Of a stretch of DNA of 64,000 bases, positions 42,522-51,943 are shown piece after piece. The stretch lies in assembly GCF_025362475.1 (NCBI RefSeq), contig NZ_JANYGH010000073.1, forward strand, positions 1 through 64,000, given 5' to 3'. The position numbers and the translations under genes are program-made. Below the pieces are notes generated by a model that was not told where the DNA came from, searched no databases, and saw only the letters and a list, made by a program, of their open reading frames with translations. The DNA is from Mucilaginibacter sp. GTDB lineage: Bacteria; Bacteroidota; Bacteroidia; Sphingobacteriales; Sphingobacteriaceae. Numbering within the stretch: position 1 is the stretch's first letter; every line of letters begins with the position of its first letter.

Positions 42522-43589
42522 TTAAACTTCGGCAACTTTTGCTTTTTCTTTGATAGCCAGCTGACCGCATGCCGCATCAATATCCTTACCCCGGCTGCGG
42601 CGTAAGTGCGTATTGATACCTTGTTTTATGAGGTAATTAGCAAAAGCTTCTACTTTATCTTCGTCGGCATTAATAAAACTGGCAAATGAAATTGGGTTGT
42701 ATTCAATAATATTTACCTTACAAGGCAGGTGTTTGCAAAATTTAGCAAGCTCCATGGCATCCTGTATATTATCATTAACCCCATCAAAAATGATGTACTC
42801 GTAGGTTACCGGGTTTTTGGTTTTGGCGTAATAATATTTCAGCGCTTCGGCCAGTGCCTTTAATGAGTTTTGCTCATTTATAGGCATTATGGTATTACGC
42901 TTTTCGTCGTTAGCGGCATGTAAGGACAGGGCCAGGTTGAATTTTACTTCATCATCACCCAGCTTTTTAATCATTTTGGCAATACCTGCAGTTGATACCG
43001 TTATCCTCTTTGGCGACATATTAAGGCCATCCTCGGCCGTAATACGCTCTATGGAGTCCATTACATTTTTGTAATTAAGCAGGGGTTCGCCCATGCCCAT
43101 GTATACAATGTTTGATAATGGGATGCCATAGTTTTCGCGGGCCTGCCGGTCTATAAGTACTACCTGATCGTAAATTTCATCGGGATTCAGATTCCTTTTA
43201 CGTTCCATATATCCTGTTGCACAAAACTTGCAAGTGAGGCTACAGCCCACCTGGGACGACACGCAAGCCGTCATTCTGCCCGGAGTTGGAATTAAAACAC
43301 CCTCAATTAGATGAGTATCATGTAAAATAAAAGAATTTTTTATAGTTTTATCAGCACTAATCTGTGATGTATTAATTTTAACGTTGTTGATAACAAAGTT
43401 ATCATCCAGTTTAGTGCGCAGTTCTTTTGAAATATTGCTCATCTCGTTAAAAGAAAAGCACGATTTTTTCCAAAGCCATTCATATACTTGCTTAGCCCTG
43501 AAGCTTTTTTCCTCCATACGGATAAAATGCTCCTGTAAGGCTTTCAAACTCAGGCTTCGGATATCAATTTTACCTTTTGTATTGTTCAC
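42522..43589 (-). CDS. rlmN: 23S rRNA/tRNA adenine C2 methyltransferase RlmN
   Basis: A 355-residue radical SAM enzyme that methylates A2503 of 23S rRNA and A37 of some tRNAs. The cluster-binding CxxxCxxC is Cys116-Cys120-Cys123 in GCSLTCKFCATGY, and the C-terminal catalytic cysteine is Cys341 in AACGQL. Other matches are NIVYMGMGEPLLNYKNV and RITVSTAGI. Length and motifs are normal. A TACTTTTG -7 element precedes the gene on the minus strand. Confidence 0.97.
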   Translation of the reverse strand: MNNTKGKIDIRSLSLKALQEHFIRMEEKSFRAKQVYEWLWKKSCFSFNEMSNISKELRTKLDDNFVINNVKINTSQISADKTIKNSFILHDTHLIEGVLIPTPGRMTACVSSQVGCSLTCKFCATGYMERKRNLNPDEIYDQVVLIDRQARENYGIPLSNIVYMGMGEPLLNYKNVMDSIERITAEDGLNMSPKRITVSTAGIAKMIKKLGDDEVKFNLALSLHAANDEKRNTIMPINEQNSLKALAEALKYYYAKTKNPVTYEYIIFDGVNDNIQDAMELAKFCKHLPCKVNIIEYNPISFASFINADEDKVEAFANYLIKQGINTHLRRSRGKDIDAACGQLAIKEKAKVAEV

Positions 43590-43593
43590 ACTG

Positions 43594-43601
43594 CAAAAGT
43601 A
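43594..43601 (-). promoter_or_regulatory. -7 element TACTTTTG of rlmN
   Basis: Exact TAnnTTTG match on the minus strand, ending 4 bases before the ATG at 43589; an A/T-rich stretch lies upstream. The short distance implies a very short leader. Confidence 0.5.
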
Positions 43602-43744
43602 CTTAAATTTAAAAAAATCTGTCTTTTTTTAAAGTCATTCTTTTTTGTAGAATAAAAAACAATAATTAAAAGTTAATTGTAGATATTCTATACAGGGATT
43701 GGTTTAATGAAACGATATGAGTGAGTTACCAAGTTTAAATTTGA

Positions 43745-44911
43745 ATGAAAAGTTTTAGAGCCGATTACGTTTTTCCCGTTTATGCCGATCCTGTTAAGAA
43801 TGGAATTGTCACTGTTGATGATCTGGGTAAGATCATTTCAGTTACAGATTATCACAACCCTCCAGATGGCCCCATTGAACAACTGAGTGGTATTATTTGC
43901 CCCGGATTTGTTAACACCCACTGTCATACAGAATTATCGCATTTAAAAGAGAAAATAAAACCCGGCAACGGATTGGTTTCTTTTATTAAAGATATTCAAT
44001 CCTTCAGAAATTCTGACCAAAAACTGGTTGAGGATGCCATAGAATTGGCTGATAAGGAAATGTATGATAATGGTATTGTTGCCGTTGGTGATATATCCAA
44101 TGCCAACTTCAGCATTCCAATGAAGGCTAAAAGTAAGTTGTACTATCATACTTTTGTAGAAGCCTTTGGCTTTTTACCTCAAAATGCCGAGGATGTGTTT
44201 AATAAGGCGCTGGCTTTACTTAATGAGTTTAAGCCAATGCCGAGTTCAATCACGCCGCATGCGCCTTATTCGGTATCAAAAGATCTGTTTAAGCTAATTA
44301 AGAAATATTGCGAAGACGGCCAGAACCTCATTAGCATCCATAACCAGGAAACAGAGGACGAAAACAAGTTTTACCGCTATAAACTTGGGGGCTTCCTTGA
44401 TCTTTATGAGCATTTTGGTATTGATATCAGTTACTTTAAGCCGCAGGCACGTAACTCTATGCAATCCATCATTCCGCTGTTAACCAATAAGCAAAATATA
44501 CTGCTGGTTCATAACACGTGTACCAATTTAAAGGATATTTACTTCATTAAACGTTTCGATCGTAAAATAAACTGGTGCTTTTGCCCCAATGCCAATTTAT
44601 ATATAGAGGGAAAATTGCCCAAAATTGAACTTTTTGTTGACCAGGGCTTTAACATTACATTAGGTACCGATAGTCTGGCATCAAACAAGAGCCTTTGTAT
44701 CCTTAGCGAAATGCGTACTATTCAAAAGAAATTTCCGGCAATAAGTACCCAGCGGTTAATTGAATGGGGCACACTTAACGGCGCGGAGTTTTTGGGTATT
44801 GATGAGGATAAAGGCTCATTACAACCCGGCAAAACACCAGGCCTTAATTTAATAACAGGTTTAGATGGGTTGAAATTAACGCCGGAATCAAAAGTTAAAA
44901 AATTAATTTAG
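43745..44911 (+). CDS. Amidohydrolase family protein (SAH/MTA or aminodeoxyfutalosine deaminase-like)
   Basis: A 388-residue metal-dependent amidohydrolase. Metal motifs are GFVNTHCHTELSH (His59, His61), the SITPHAPYSVS segment, ISIHNQETEDE and TLGTDSLASNKSL, where the Asp follows the final strand. This set is typical of the chlorohydrolase/SsnA-like group that includes S-adenosylhomocysteine, methylthioadenosine and aminodeoxyfutalosine deaminases. The exact substrate is not clear; a menaquinone futalosine-pathway role is possible but needs other mqn genes, which are not here. A TAAATTTG box lies immediately before the start. Confidence 0.8.
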   Translation: MKSFRADYVFPVYADPVKNGIVTVDDLGKIISVTDYHNPPDGPIEQLSGIICPGFVNTHCHTELSHLKEKIKPGNGLVSFIKDIQSFRNSDQKLVEDAIELADKEMYDNGIVAVGDISNANFSIPMKAKSKLYYHTFVEAFGFLPQNAEDVFNKALALLNEFKPMPSSITPHAPYSVSKDLFKLIKKYCEDGQNLISIHNQETEDENKFYRYKLGGFLDLYEHFGIDISYFKPQARNSMQSIIPLLTNKQNILLVHNTCTNLKDIYFIKRFDRKINWCFCPNANLYIEGKLPKIELFVDQGFNITLGTDSLASNKSLCILSEMRTIQKKFPAISTQRLIEWGTLNGAEFLGIDEDKGSLQPGKTPGLNLITGLDGLKLTPESKVKKLI

Positions 44912-45054
44912 GGGAGTGATGAATGGTTGATGGAGTTAAATTATGTAGATTAATTTAGATTAAGTTAATTTGCGTTTGATAGAAACATTAGATAGCTGAT
45001 TGGGTGATTTTAAAAAAACTACTCACCTAATCAACTACTCACCACTCACTAAAT

Positions 45055-45333
45055 ATGAAACATCTTAATATCACAGTTAAAGGCACAGTTCAAGGCGTTA
45101 TGTACCGCAAAGCAACCAAGGCGGTGGCCGATCAACTGGGGGTGAGGGGCTTTGTGAAAAATGAACCCAACGGAGATGTTTACATTGAAGCCGAAGCGGA
45201 TAATACCATTATGGAAATGTTTATAGATTGGTGTAACGAAGGCCCGGAAGATGCCGAGGTTACATCTATTGAAACCCATGAGGGCGAATTAAAAAACTAT
45301 CGTAATTTTGAGGTTGTAAAAAAGCGCTTATAA
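45055..45333 (+). CDS. acyP: Acylphosphatase
   Basis: A 92-residue acylphosphatase hydrolysing acyl phosphates. The phosphate-binding loop is GTVQGVMYR with Arg18, and the catalytic Asn36 is in GFVKNEPNGDVYIEAEAD. Both key residues are intact and the length is standard. It lies upstream of the flippase gene, with a 40-base gap. Confidence 0.94.
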   Translation: MKHLNITVKGTVQGVMYRKATKAVADQLGVRGFVKNEPNGDVYIEAEADNTIMEMFIDWCNEGPEDAEVTSIETHEGELKNYRNFEVVKKRL

Positions 45334-45373
45334 ATAGGATCAGGTCCTGAATTAATTACAACTAACATCACCA

Positions 45374-46876
45374 TTGTCAACAGCTAAAAAATTTGCCGGG
45401 CAAACAGCCGTATACGGATTAAGTACTATTGCCGGCCGTGTGCTTGGCTTTTTTCTTACCCCTATTTATACCCGGGCTTATTCAACCGGAGTTTATGGAA
45501 TATTAACCACCATGTTTGGCTGGGTTTCTATCCTGAATGCTGTGATGTCTTTCGGTATGGAGACAACCTATTTCAGGTATTTGAATAAATATCCCGACAA
45601 TAAAAAGCGGGTTTATAATAATTCATTCATAGCTGTTTTTGTAATAACGCTATTCTTTTTATTGGTTACCCTCCCTTTCCTTAATTTTATTACAGGCTTT
45701 ATACAAGTAGGTAATTCAACAAGCCATAACGATTTCCTGCTGTTCATTAAAACGTTTATAGCTATACTGGTGATAGATGCCTGGTGTGTGGTACCCTTTG
45801 CCAAGATCCGTGCAGACGGGCGGCCGGGGAAATACGGTACTATCAAATTTCTTAATGTTATAATTTTCATTACGCTTAACTTAACTTTTATTTGGGTTAT
45901 TCCTTATTGGCTAAATCATCATTTTATTGGCGCCGATTGGATAAGTCATTGGTATATAAAGGGATGGGTAGGCTATGTTTTTGTATCAAACCTGGTATCA
46001 AGTATTGCCACGCTTTTTATGTTGCTGCCCGAGTTTTTAAAACTCGGACTCGACTTTGATAAAAAGATGTTCGGCGAAATGTTTAAATACAGTTGGCCCA
46101 TTCTTATTGCAAACTTGTCGTTCCTGGTTAATGAAAATCTTGATAAAATACTCTTAGGTAAATTGCTTCCGCAGAATATAAGTGTAAGCGAAGTAGGCAT
46201 TTATGCGGCATGTGCTAAAATATCCTTGTTCCTGAGCATTTTTGTGCAAGCATTCCGGCTGGGTGCCGAGCCATTCTTTTTTAGTCACGCCAAAAGCAAA
46301 AATGCAGGGCAAACCTATGCCCGCATTATGGATTATTTTGTGATAGCCGTATGTGTGATATTTGTAGCGCTTATAGCCAATATTGAAATATTAAAGTATT
46401 TTGTTAGAGGCAAAGACCATGCTCAAACAGCATTATACTGGACGGGGCTTAAGGTTGTACCACCGCTGGTTTTTGGCTACGTGAGTTTAGGCATCTATAT
46501 GAACCTTTCGGTATGGTATAAGCTATCTGATCAAACTAAGTATGGTTTATATATATCTGGCGTTGGCGCTATACTTACCATTGTTTTGAATGTGGTGTTT
46601 ATACCTAAATACAGTTATGTAGCATCCGCATGGATCTCTTTTGCAGCCTACACAAGCATGATGATTCTCTCCTATATCTGGGGGCAAAAAAATTACCCTA
46701 TACCATACAATATTAAAAAGAACCTGGCTTATATTGTCGCATCAGTTATACTCGTTTATATATCGTTCACTATATTTAAACGCAATATATTTGTGGGTAA
46801 CGCTTTGCTGATAGTATTTGCAGGCACAGCATTTTACTTAGAGCGCAAATCACTTTTAGCAATTTTTAAAAAATAA
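45374..46876 (+). CDS. Polysaccharide (Wzx-type) flippase, MOP superfamily
   Basis: A 500-residue polytopic protein with about 14 hydrophobic segments, opening [32 protein letters not shown], the standard start of oligosaccharide flippases. It would flip an isoprenoid-linked glycan. The start codon is TTG at 45374: no ATG precedes the conserved N terminus, an in-frame stop lies 21 bases upstream, and later ATGs would delete the first helices. Its stop overlaps the dut start by 1 base (TAATG), so the two are coupled. It is only distantly similar to the flippase at 1997. Confidence 0.88.
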   Translation: MSTAKKFAGQTAVYGLSTIAGRVLGFFLTPIYTRAYSTGVYGILTTMFGWVSILNAVMSFGMETTYFRYLNKYPDNKKRVYNNSFIAVFVITLFFLLVTLPFLNFITGFIQVGNSTSHNDFLLFIKTFIAILVIDAWCVVPFAKIRADGRPGKYGTIKFLNVIIFITLNLTFIWVIPYWLNHHFIGADWISHWYIKGWVGYVFVSNLVSSIATLFMLLPEFLKLGLDFDKKMFGEMFKYSWPILIANLSFLVNENLDKILLGKLLPQNISVSEVGIYAACAKISLFLSIFVQAFRLGAEPFFFSHAKSKNAGQTYARIMDYFVIAVCVIFVALIANIEILKYFVRGKDHAQTALYWTGLKVVPPLVFGYVSLGIYMNLSVWYKLSDQTKYGLYISGVGAILTIVLNVVFIPKYSYVASAWISFAAYTSMMILSYIWGQKNYPIPYNIKKNLAYIVASVILVYISFTIFKRNIFVGNALLIVFAGTAFYLERKSLLAIFKK

Positions 46877-47310
46877 TGACCATACGCATAATTAACAGAT
46901 CAAAAAATAGTTTACCAGCTTATGAAACTGCTCATGCAGCAGGTATGGATCTGCGGGCCAGTGTTGAGGAAACTATTCAGCTTAAACCAATGGAGCGTAA
47001 ACTGGTGCCAACCGGTTTGCATATTGAACTTCCTGTTGGTTTTGAAGCGCAGATACGGCCAAGAAGCGGCCTGGCTTTTAAGCATGGTATTGGTATAGTA
47101 AATTCGCCGGGAACTATTGATGCCGATTACAGGGGCGAGATAAAGGTGCTGCTGATTAACCTGGGTGCCGATGTGTTTGAGATTAACAACGGCGATAGGA
47201 TAGCCCAGATGGTGGTAGCTAAACACGAAACTGTAAGCTGGACCGAGGTAGAAGTACTGAACGATACTACCCGCGGCGAAGGCGGATTTGGACACACTGC
47301 AGTAAAATAG
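46876..47310 (+). CDS. dut: dUTP diphosphatase
   Basis: A 144-residue trimeric dUTPase converting dUTP to dUMP. All five motifs are present: AAGMDL (I), [11 protein letters not shown] (II), [11 protein letters not shown] (III), GDRIAQMVV (IV) and [11 protein letters not shown] (V). It is translationally coupled to the flippase upstream and lies 49 bases before the TPR gene, the conserved order of this locus in Bacteroidota. Confidence 0.97.
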   Translation: MTIRIINRSKNSLPAYETAHAAGMDLRASVEETIQLKPMERKLVPTGLHIELPVGFEAQIRPRSGLAFKHGIGIVNSPGTIDADYRGEIKVLLINLGADVFEINNGDRIAQMVVAKHETVSWTEVEVLNDTTRGEGGFGHTAVK

Positions 47311-47359
47311 AATCGATAGATTATAGCCTTTAAATCAAAAGATTTAGGTAAATTTAAGT

Positions 47360-49123
47360 ATGAAGGATCAGGGATTAAGATATAGCAATATAAGGAACAG
47401 GAAGCTTAGCCAGCTAATTGCGGTTTTCTTGTGTCTTGTTTCCTGCCTTTTGTCGCTTAAAGCAAATGCTCAAAAGCAAACTGTTTCCAAAACTATGAGC
47501 TCGCTTGATAGTATGGATGTTAAACAATTGTTCTTCTCGGCCCTGCGCGAAAAAACGGTTGAAAACCTGAAGCATGCATCAGAATTGTTTGAGCGGGTAA
47601 TTCAAGCCGATCCTTTAAATGACGCGTCGCTTTATGAATTGGCAAATCTTAAAAAAATACAAAATGATTATGCCGGCGCGCAGCCACTGCTTGAGCGGGC
47701 CGTTGCAGTTAAACCCAATAATGAGTGGTACTGGGCAGCACTTGCGGATAGTTACGAAAAGAGTAACAATATTAACAAGCTGGAAAATGTATTTAACCAG
47801 CTTATCCGTATTAACCCCAACAAAACAGAGTATTATTATGATAAGGCAAATGCCTATCTAATACTAAAAAGATACGATGACGCACTGAAGGTTTATGATG
47901 AGGTGGAGCAAATTTCCGGCCCTACTGATGATCTGTTGACCAACCGTCAAAAAATTTATCTTAAACAAGGTAAAGTTGATAGGGCTGCCGCCGATATTGA
48001 AAAGGCCATAGCTGCAAATCCGGGTCAGATACGTTATTACCTGCTGCTATCAGAAATATATAATTCAAACGGCTTAAGTGATAAAGCGTTAGCCGTTTTA
48101 CTGAAGGCCGAAAAGCTGGATGCCAGTAATGGCATGGTTCACCTTGCTCTTGCCGATATCTATCGGGATAAAAAAAATAACGACGCAAGTTTTAATGAGC
48201 TTACATTGGCCTTTGCAATACCTGATATTAACATCGATCAAAAAATAAGGATCATTGCCGGTTATTACCCCAAATTTCCGGAGCCCAATGCCAAAGCCAG
48301 CGCACTTGAATTAAGCAGAATATTAACAATTGCCCACAAAAATGATAGTAAGGCTTTTGCCATGTACGGCGATATGCTGTTGCAAAACGAAAAGTTGAAA
48401 GATGGAAAAGCAGCGTACAAAAAATCAATTGAACTTGATGGGCAGGCATATGCTGTACATGAGCAGTTGGTGCGCATTGAACTAAGTCAAAACGATTTGG
48501 ACGGCGCCATTAAGGACGGCGAAAATGCTTTGTCGTTGTTCCCTAACCAGGCATGGATGAACTACCTGGTGGGAGTGGCCTGGGCGCAAAAGAAAAATTT
48601 TAACAAGGCGCTGGGTTACGTTAAAAATGCAACTTCATTAGAAATTCAGGATAAGGAATTACTTTCGCTTAGTTTTTCTTTATTAGGAGACTGTTATCAC
48701 GACTTGAAAAACAATAAAAGTTCTGATGATGCTTATGATAAAGCTTTGGCTGTTAATCCCGATAATGCGTATACCTTAAACAATTATGCCTATTATTTAT
48801 CGTTAAGAAATGAGGGCTTAGATAAAGCGGCGCAAATGTCGGCACGATCAAACCAGTTGCAGCCTAATACAGCATCGTTTGAAGATACCTATGCATGGAT
48901 ACTATTTATGCAAAAGAAATATTCTGATGCTAAATTGTGGATTGAGAAAGCATTAGCACACGATAAAGATAATAGTGCAGTTAAATATGAACATTACGGC
49001 GATATTTTGTTTTACATTGGTAACACGGATGGGGCCGTACAAAACTGGAAAAAAGCCAGGGGCTATGGAGAGCAATCCCCGGTTTTAGAGCGTAAAATAA
49101 ATGAAAAGAAATATATTGAATAA
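47360..49123 (+). CDS. TPR-repeat exported protein
   Basis: A 587-residue protein with an N-terminal hydrophobic signal (about residues 20-36, ending KANAQKQ) and a body made of tetratricopeptide repeats, with recurring [W/L]-xx-[L/I]-[G/A]-x(3)-[Y]-x(8)-A motifs (e.g. ASELFERVIQADPLND, YDDALKVYDEVEQ, GKVDRAAADIEKAIAANPGQIRYYL, DNAYTLNNYAYYLSL). It is probably a periplasmic scaffold for protein-protein contacts. The DUF4292 lipoprotein gene overlaps its 3' end by 23 bases. Function not proven; association with envelope assembly is suggested by the neighbours. Confidence 0.85.
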   Translation: MKDQGLRYSNIRNRKLSQLIAVFLCLVSCLLSLKANAQKQTVSKTMSSLDSMDVKQLFFSALREKTVENLKHASELFERVIQADPLNDASLYELANLKKIQNDYAGAQPLLERAVAVKPNNEWYWAALADSYEKSNNINKLENVFNQLIRINPNKTEYYYDKANAYLILKRYDDALKVYDEVEQISGPTDDLLTNRQKIYLKQGKVDRAAADIEKAIAANPGQIRYYLLLSEIYNSNGLSDKALAVLLKAEKLDASNGMVHLALADIYRDKKNNDASFNELTLAFAIPDINIDQKIRIIAGYYPKFPEPNAKASALELSRILTIAHKNDSKAFAMYGDMLLQNEKLKDGKAAYKKSIELDGQAYAVHEQLVRIELSQNDLDGAIKDGENALSLFPNQAWMNYLVGVAWAQKKNFNKALGYVKNATSLEIQDKELLSLSFSLLGDCYHDLKNNKSSDDAYDKALAVNPDNAYTLNNYAYYLSLRNEGLDKAAQMSARSNQLQPNTASFEDTYAWILFMQKKYSDAKLWIEKALAHDKDNSAVKYEHYGDILFYIGNTDGAVQNWKKARGYGEQSPVLERKINEKKYIE

Positions 49124-49889
49124 ATTACTGGTTGTTTGCTGCTTACTTGCAATGGTAAGTTGTAAAGCCCGTAAACAGGTTTTAGTTGCCCGTAAAGTCG
49201 ATTCGGTTGTGAAACCGGTAGATGATAAGGCTACCAAACTTGCAGCCATAAGGGCTCAGCAGTTAAATTTTAACACTTTTGCAGCAAAGGCCAAAACCAA
49301 TCTTGATATTAATGGCAACAGCAATGATGTAACACTGAACATCCGCATCAGTAAGGATAAAAAGATATGGGTATCTATTACAGCTATATTGGGTGTGGAA
49401 GTTGCCCGCGTAATTATTACTCCAGATAGTATATTGCTTATTAACCGCTTAGAAGGTGTATACCTTAAAAAGCCTTTTAGCTATGTATATGCCTACGCAA
49501 GTAAGCAGGTTAATTACAAAACACTTGAATCATTATTGGTAGGGAATGCCATTCCTGAATTGCTTAACGAGAAAACAGATATTACATCCATTATAGGAAG
49601 TACCACATTGAGCGGCGATCTGGAGGACCTGGTTTATAAACTGATTATTGGCGCCGATAATAAGGTTACACAAACAAACCTTGATAACCAAAGCCAGGGG
49701 CAATCATTACAAGTGGCCAACAATACCTTTATACAAGCCAATAACCGTATCCTGCCATCGCAAATAAATATTGCATCAGTAGTAAAAGATAAAAAAATAC
49801 ACGTGAACCTGCATTATACAAAGGTTGATTTTGATCAGCAACTGGAATATCCATTTAGTATTCCAGACAGGTATGAGCCGGCCAAATAA
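49101..49889 (+). CDS. DUF4292 lipoprotein
   Basis: A 262-residue lipoprotein: hydrophobic segment residues 8-19 and lipobox MVS-Cys21 followed by KARKQ. The body matches the Bacteroidota DUF4292 family (FAAKAKTNLDINGNSNDVTLNIRISKDKKIWVSITAILGVEVARVIITPDSI). Its long antiparallel-strand pattern with short amphipathic stretches is reminiscent of LolA/LolB-like lipid-binding folds, but this is my inference. The gene starts inside the TPR gene and precedes the EnvC-like gene; this three-gene order recurs in Bacteroidota. Confidence 0.82.
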   Translation: MKRNILNKLLVVCCLLAMVSCKARKQVLVARKVDSVVKPVDDKATKLAAIRAQQLNFNTFAAKAKTNLDINGNSNDVTLNIRISKDKKIWVSITAILGVEVARVIITPDSILLINRLEGVYLKKPFSYVYAYASKQVNYKTLESLLVGNAIPELLNEKTDITSIIGSTTLSGDLEDLVYKLIIGADNKVTQTNLDNQSQGQSLQVANNTFIQANNRILPSQINIASVVKDKKIHVNLHYTKVDFDQQLEYPFSIPDRYEPAK

Positions 49890-49905
49890 TTCCTATTTTT
49901 GTTTG

Positions 49906-51189
49906 ATGAAATTTTTAAAAGCAGTTCTCTTTATTGTAGCAGTATTTATAGCGGTTAACGCCCATGCTCAAAGCAGTCAGGAATTAAAGCGCAGGCGTGA
50001 TAAATTATCTGAAGAGCTTGAGCAGCTAAATAAGGATTACCAGGAAACTTCAAGTAATAAAAGGGCTACTTTAAAACAATTAAGTCTTTTAAAAGCGCAG
50101 ATCAATCTTCGCGAAGAAAAGATCAATATCATTAATTCCGAAGTAAGAAATTTAGATAATCAAATCTCTGAGAGCAATAATACCGTACATAGCTTACAAA
50201 GCCAGCTCGATCAGTTAAAAAAGGAGTACGCGGCGATGGTGCTTTTTGCTTATCGCAACCAAAGCGCCTATAATAAGCTGATGTTTATTTTTGCTTCTAA
50301 AGATTTTAACCAGGCCTATAAACGTTTAAAGTATTTACAACAGTTTGGTACCTACCGTGAGCGGCAGGCCGGTTACATACAGGGTACGCAAAAAGAGCTG
50401 CATGTAAAAATAAATGAGCTTGACAGAACCAAGCAGGAGAAAAGTACTTTGCTGGTAGATCAGCAAAAAGAAAAAGAAACCCTGGGTAAAGAAAAGAATA
50501 GCCAGGTGAAAGTGGTAAAAGATCTTTCGCAGCATGAAGGGCAGCTAAAACAACAGCAGCGCGATGTGCAGAATAAAATTGCTAAAACCAACCGGGAGAT
50601 TGGTGCAGCTATACGCCGGGAAATTGAAGAAGCCCAGCGGAAGGCCGAAGCAGAGGCTAAAGAAGCGGCAAGGATAGCCGCAGCCAAGGCAAAAGCCGAG
50701 AACAGACCTGCGCCGGTAGTTGCTAAACCGGTAGTGCGCACCAGTTCAAGCTATTTGAATGCCACGCCAGAGGCGGCTAAGCTTTCAAATGACTTTTTGG
50801 GTAACAAAGGCAGGTTGCCATGGCCGGTTGCTAATGGAATTATAACCCAGGGATTTGGGGTATATACCTCTGAAGGTATCAGGAGTGAAAATACGGGTGT
50901 TGATATCCGTACCAATGCAGGAGGCACAGTGAGGGCCGTTTTTGATGGCGAGGTGATTAGGGTAGTTGACGTGAGTGGTACATATTTGGTGATGATAAAA
51001 CATGGGGAGTACTTTACGGTGTACGGTAACCTTCGGTCGGTAAGTGTGGCACGGGGGCAAAAGGTGAATACCAAACAAGCTATAGGCGTTGTTGCTACCG
51101 ATCCTTCAACCGGCGAAACAGAGGTTAACTTTGATGTTTATAAGGTAAAGGAACCGATGAATCCTAAATTATGGCTGGCGCCTAATTAG
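49906..51189 (+). CDS. EnvC-like degenerate LytM (M23) factor
   Basis: About 427 residues. The start at 49906 (MKFLKAVLFIVAVFIAVNAHAQ) gives a proper signal peptide; the upstream in-frame Met at 49825 lies inside the DUF4292 gene. A long coiled coil (about residues 25-260, rich in Lys/Glu/Gln) is followed by an M23/LytM domain (about 310-420: GRLPWPVANGIITQGFG, NTGVDIRTNAGGTVRAVFDG, YGNLRSVSVARGQKV). The metallopeptidase residues are replaced: Asn329 where HxxxD starts, Asn375 at the YxH position, and the terminal HxH segment reads EVNFDV. This indicates a non-catalytic activator of amidases, as in EnvC. A TATTTTTG box sits at 49894. Confidence 0.87.
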   Translation: MKFLKAVLFIVAVFIAVNAHAQSSQELKRRRDKLSEELEQLNKDYQETSSNKRATLKQLSLLKAQINLREEKINIINSEVRNLDNQISESNNTVHSLQSQLDQLKKEYAAMVLFAYRNQSAYNKLMFIFASKDFNQAYKRLKYLQQFGTYRERQAGYIQGTQKELHVKINELDRTKQEKSTLLVDQQKEKETLGKEKNSQVKVVKDLSQHEGQLKQQQRDVQNKIAKTNREIGAAIRREIEEAQRKAEAEAKEAARIAAAKAKAENRPAPVVAKPVVRTSSSYLNATPEAAKLSNDFLGNKGRLPWPVANGIITQGFGVYTSEGIRSENTGVDIRTNAGGTVRAVFDGEVIRVVDVSGTYLVMIKHGEYFTVYGNLRSVSVARGQKVNTKQAIGVVATDPSTGETEVNFDVYKVKEPMNPKLWLAPN

Positions 51190-51217
51190 TTGTGATATAT
51201 AAGAAATTTAAATTGTT

Positions 51218-51225
51218 TATATTTG
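51218..51225 (+). promoter_or_regulatory. -7 element TATATTTG before the tat genes
   Basis: Exact TAnnTTTG match 18 bases before the ATG at 51244. The next upstream TTG (51190) is about 25 bases away. Confidence 0.5.
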
Positions 51226-51243
51226 TAACCTAAAAAAAATGCT

Positions 51244-51666
51244 ATGTTAAGTACAATTTTTTTATTTTTAAATATTGGTACTGGCGAAATGGTACTGATA
51301 CTTTTTGCAGCATTAATGCTTTTTGGAGGCGAAAAACTTCCTGGTATGGCGCGTACACTTGGTAAAGGGATTCGTGATTTTAAAGACGCTTCAGAGGATG
51401 TTAAAAGAGAAATTAACAACCAGATAAATAGTTTTAGCGAAAAAAGCGAAACAACCACTACAACACCTGTAGTTGAAGAGCATCCAAAACCGCTTATTGA
51501 AGAATATTCAACTGATGAAACGCCGGTTGCCGAAAGTATAGATCATCATCCCAACCCGGTTATTGCCGAAAATAAAGTACCGCATGCAATCCCCGTTTCG
51601 GATATTCACGTAAGTACGGAGGAAGAACCGGTTGTTGAATCAAGGATCGACCTTAACAAACATTAA
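51244..51666 (+). CDS. TatA/TatB-like twin-arginine translocase subunit
   Basis: A 140-residue protein with the TatA/B N terminus: short hydrophobic helix, GEMVLILFAALMLFGGEKLPGMARTLGKGIRDFKDA, then an amphipathic helix and a long variable Glu/Pro/Thr-rich tail. The FGGEKLPGMARTLGKGIRDFK stretch is the family hallmark. The tail is longer than in most TatA. It acts with TatC (not here) to export folded proteins. A second, 54-residue TatA-like gene follows after 72 bases. Confidence 0.87.
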   Translation: MLSTIFLFLNIGTGEMVLILFAALMLFGGEKLPGMARTLGKGIRDFKDASEDVKREINNQINSFSEKSETTTTTPVVEEHPKPLIEEYSTDETPVAESIDHHPNPVIAENKVPHAIPVSDIHVSTEEEPVVESRIDLNKH

Positions 51667-51738
51667 TAATAAAGCTGCTACAGCACAAAAGGAATTCTAT
51701 CATAACAATAATATTAATTTATATAAAACTTAAAAATT

Positions 51739-51903
51739 ATGGGTTTAGGGGCACCAGAAATTATTCTGATCATCATGGCAATACTCTTACTGTTTGGAGG
51801 TAAAAAAATACCCGAACTAATGAGAGGTTTAGGAAAAGGCGTTAAAGAATTTAAAGACGCTCAAAACCAAGACGGCAGCACAGAAGAAAAACCTAAAGTT
51901 TAA
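51739..51903 (+). CDS. tatA: TatA-like twin-arginine translocase subunit, 54 residues
   Basis: ATG at 51739, TAA at 51901-51903. The peptide has the compact TatA form: [21 protein letters not shown] (TM helix about 7-19), [22 protein letters not shown] (amphipathic helix), then a short Ser/Glu/Lys tail. It is smaller and more canonical than the gene before it. Two adjacent TatA-like genes would be redundant or have different stoichiometry. A clear hairpin terminator follows. Confidence 0.88.
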   Translation: MGLGAPEIILIIMAILLLFGGKKIPELMRGLGKGVKEFKDAQNQDGSTEEKPKV

Positions 51904-51943
51904 TACTTTAAGGTTTAGCTGTTTACCGCTTTATTTACAATAT

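Noticed and set aside
49825-49905. Longer N terminus for the EnvC-like protein, from 49825
   Set aside because: That Met lies inside the DUF4292 gene; the shorter start gives a clear signal peptide and the normal family N terminus.
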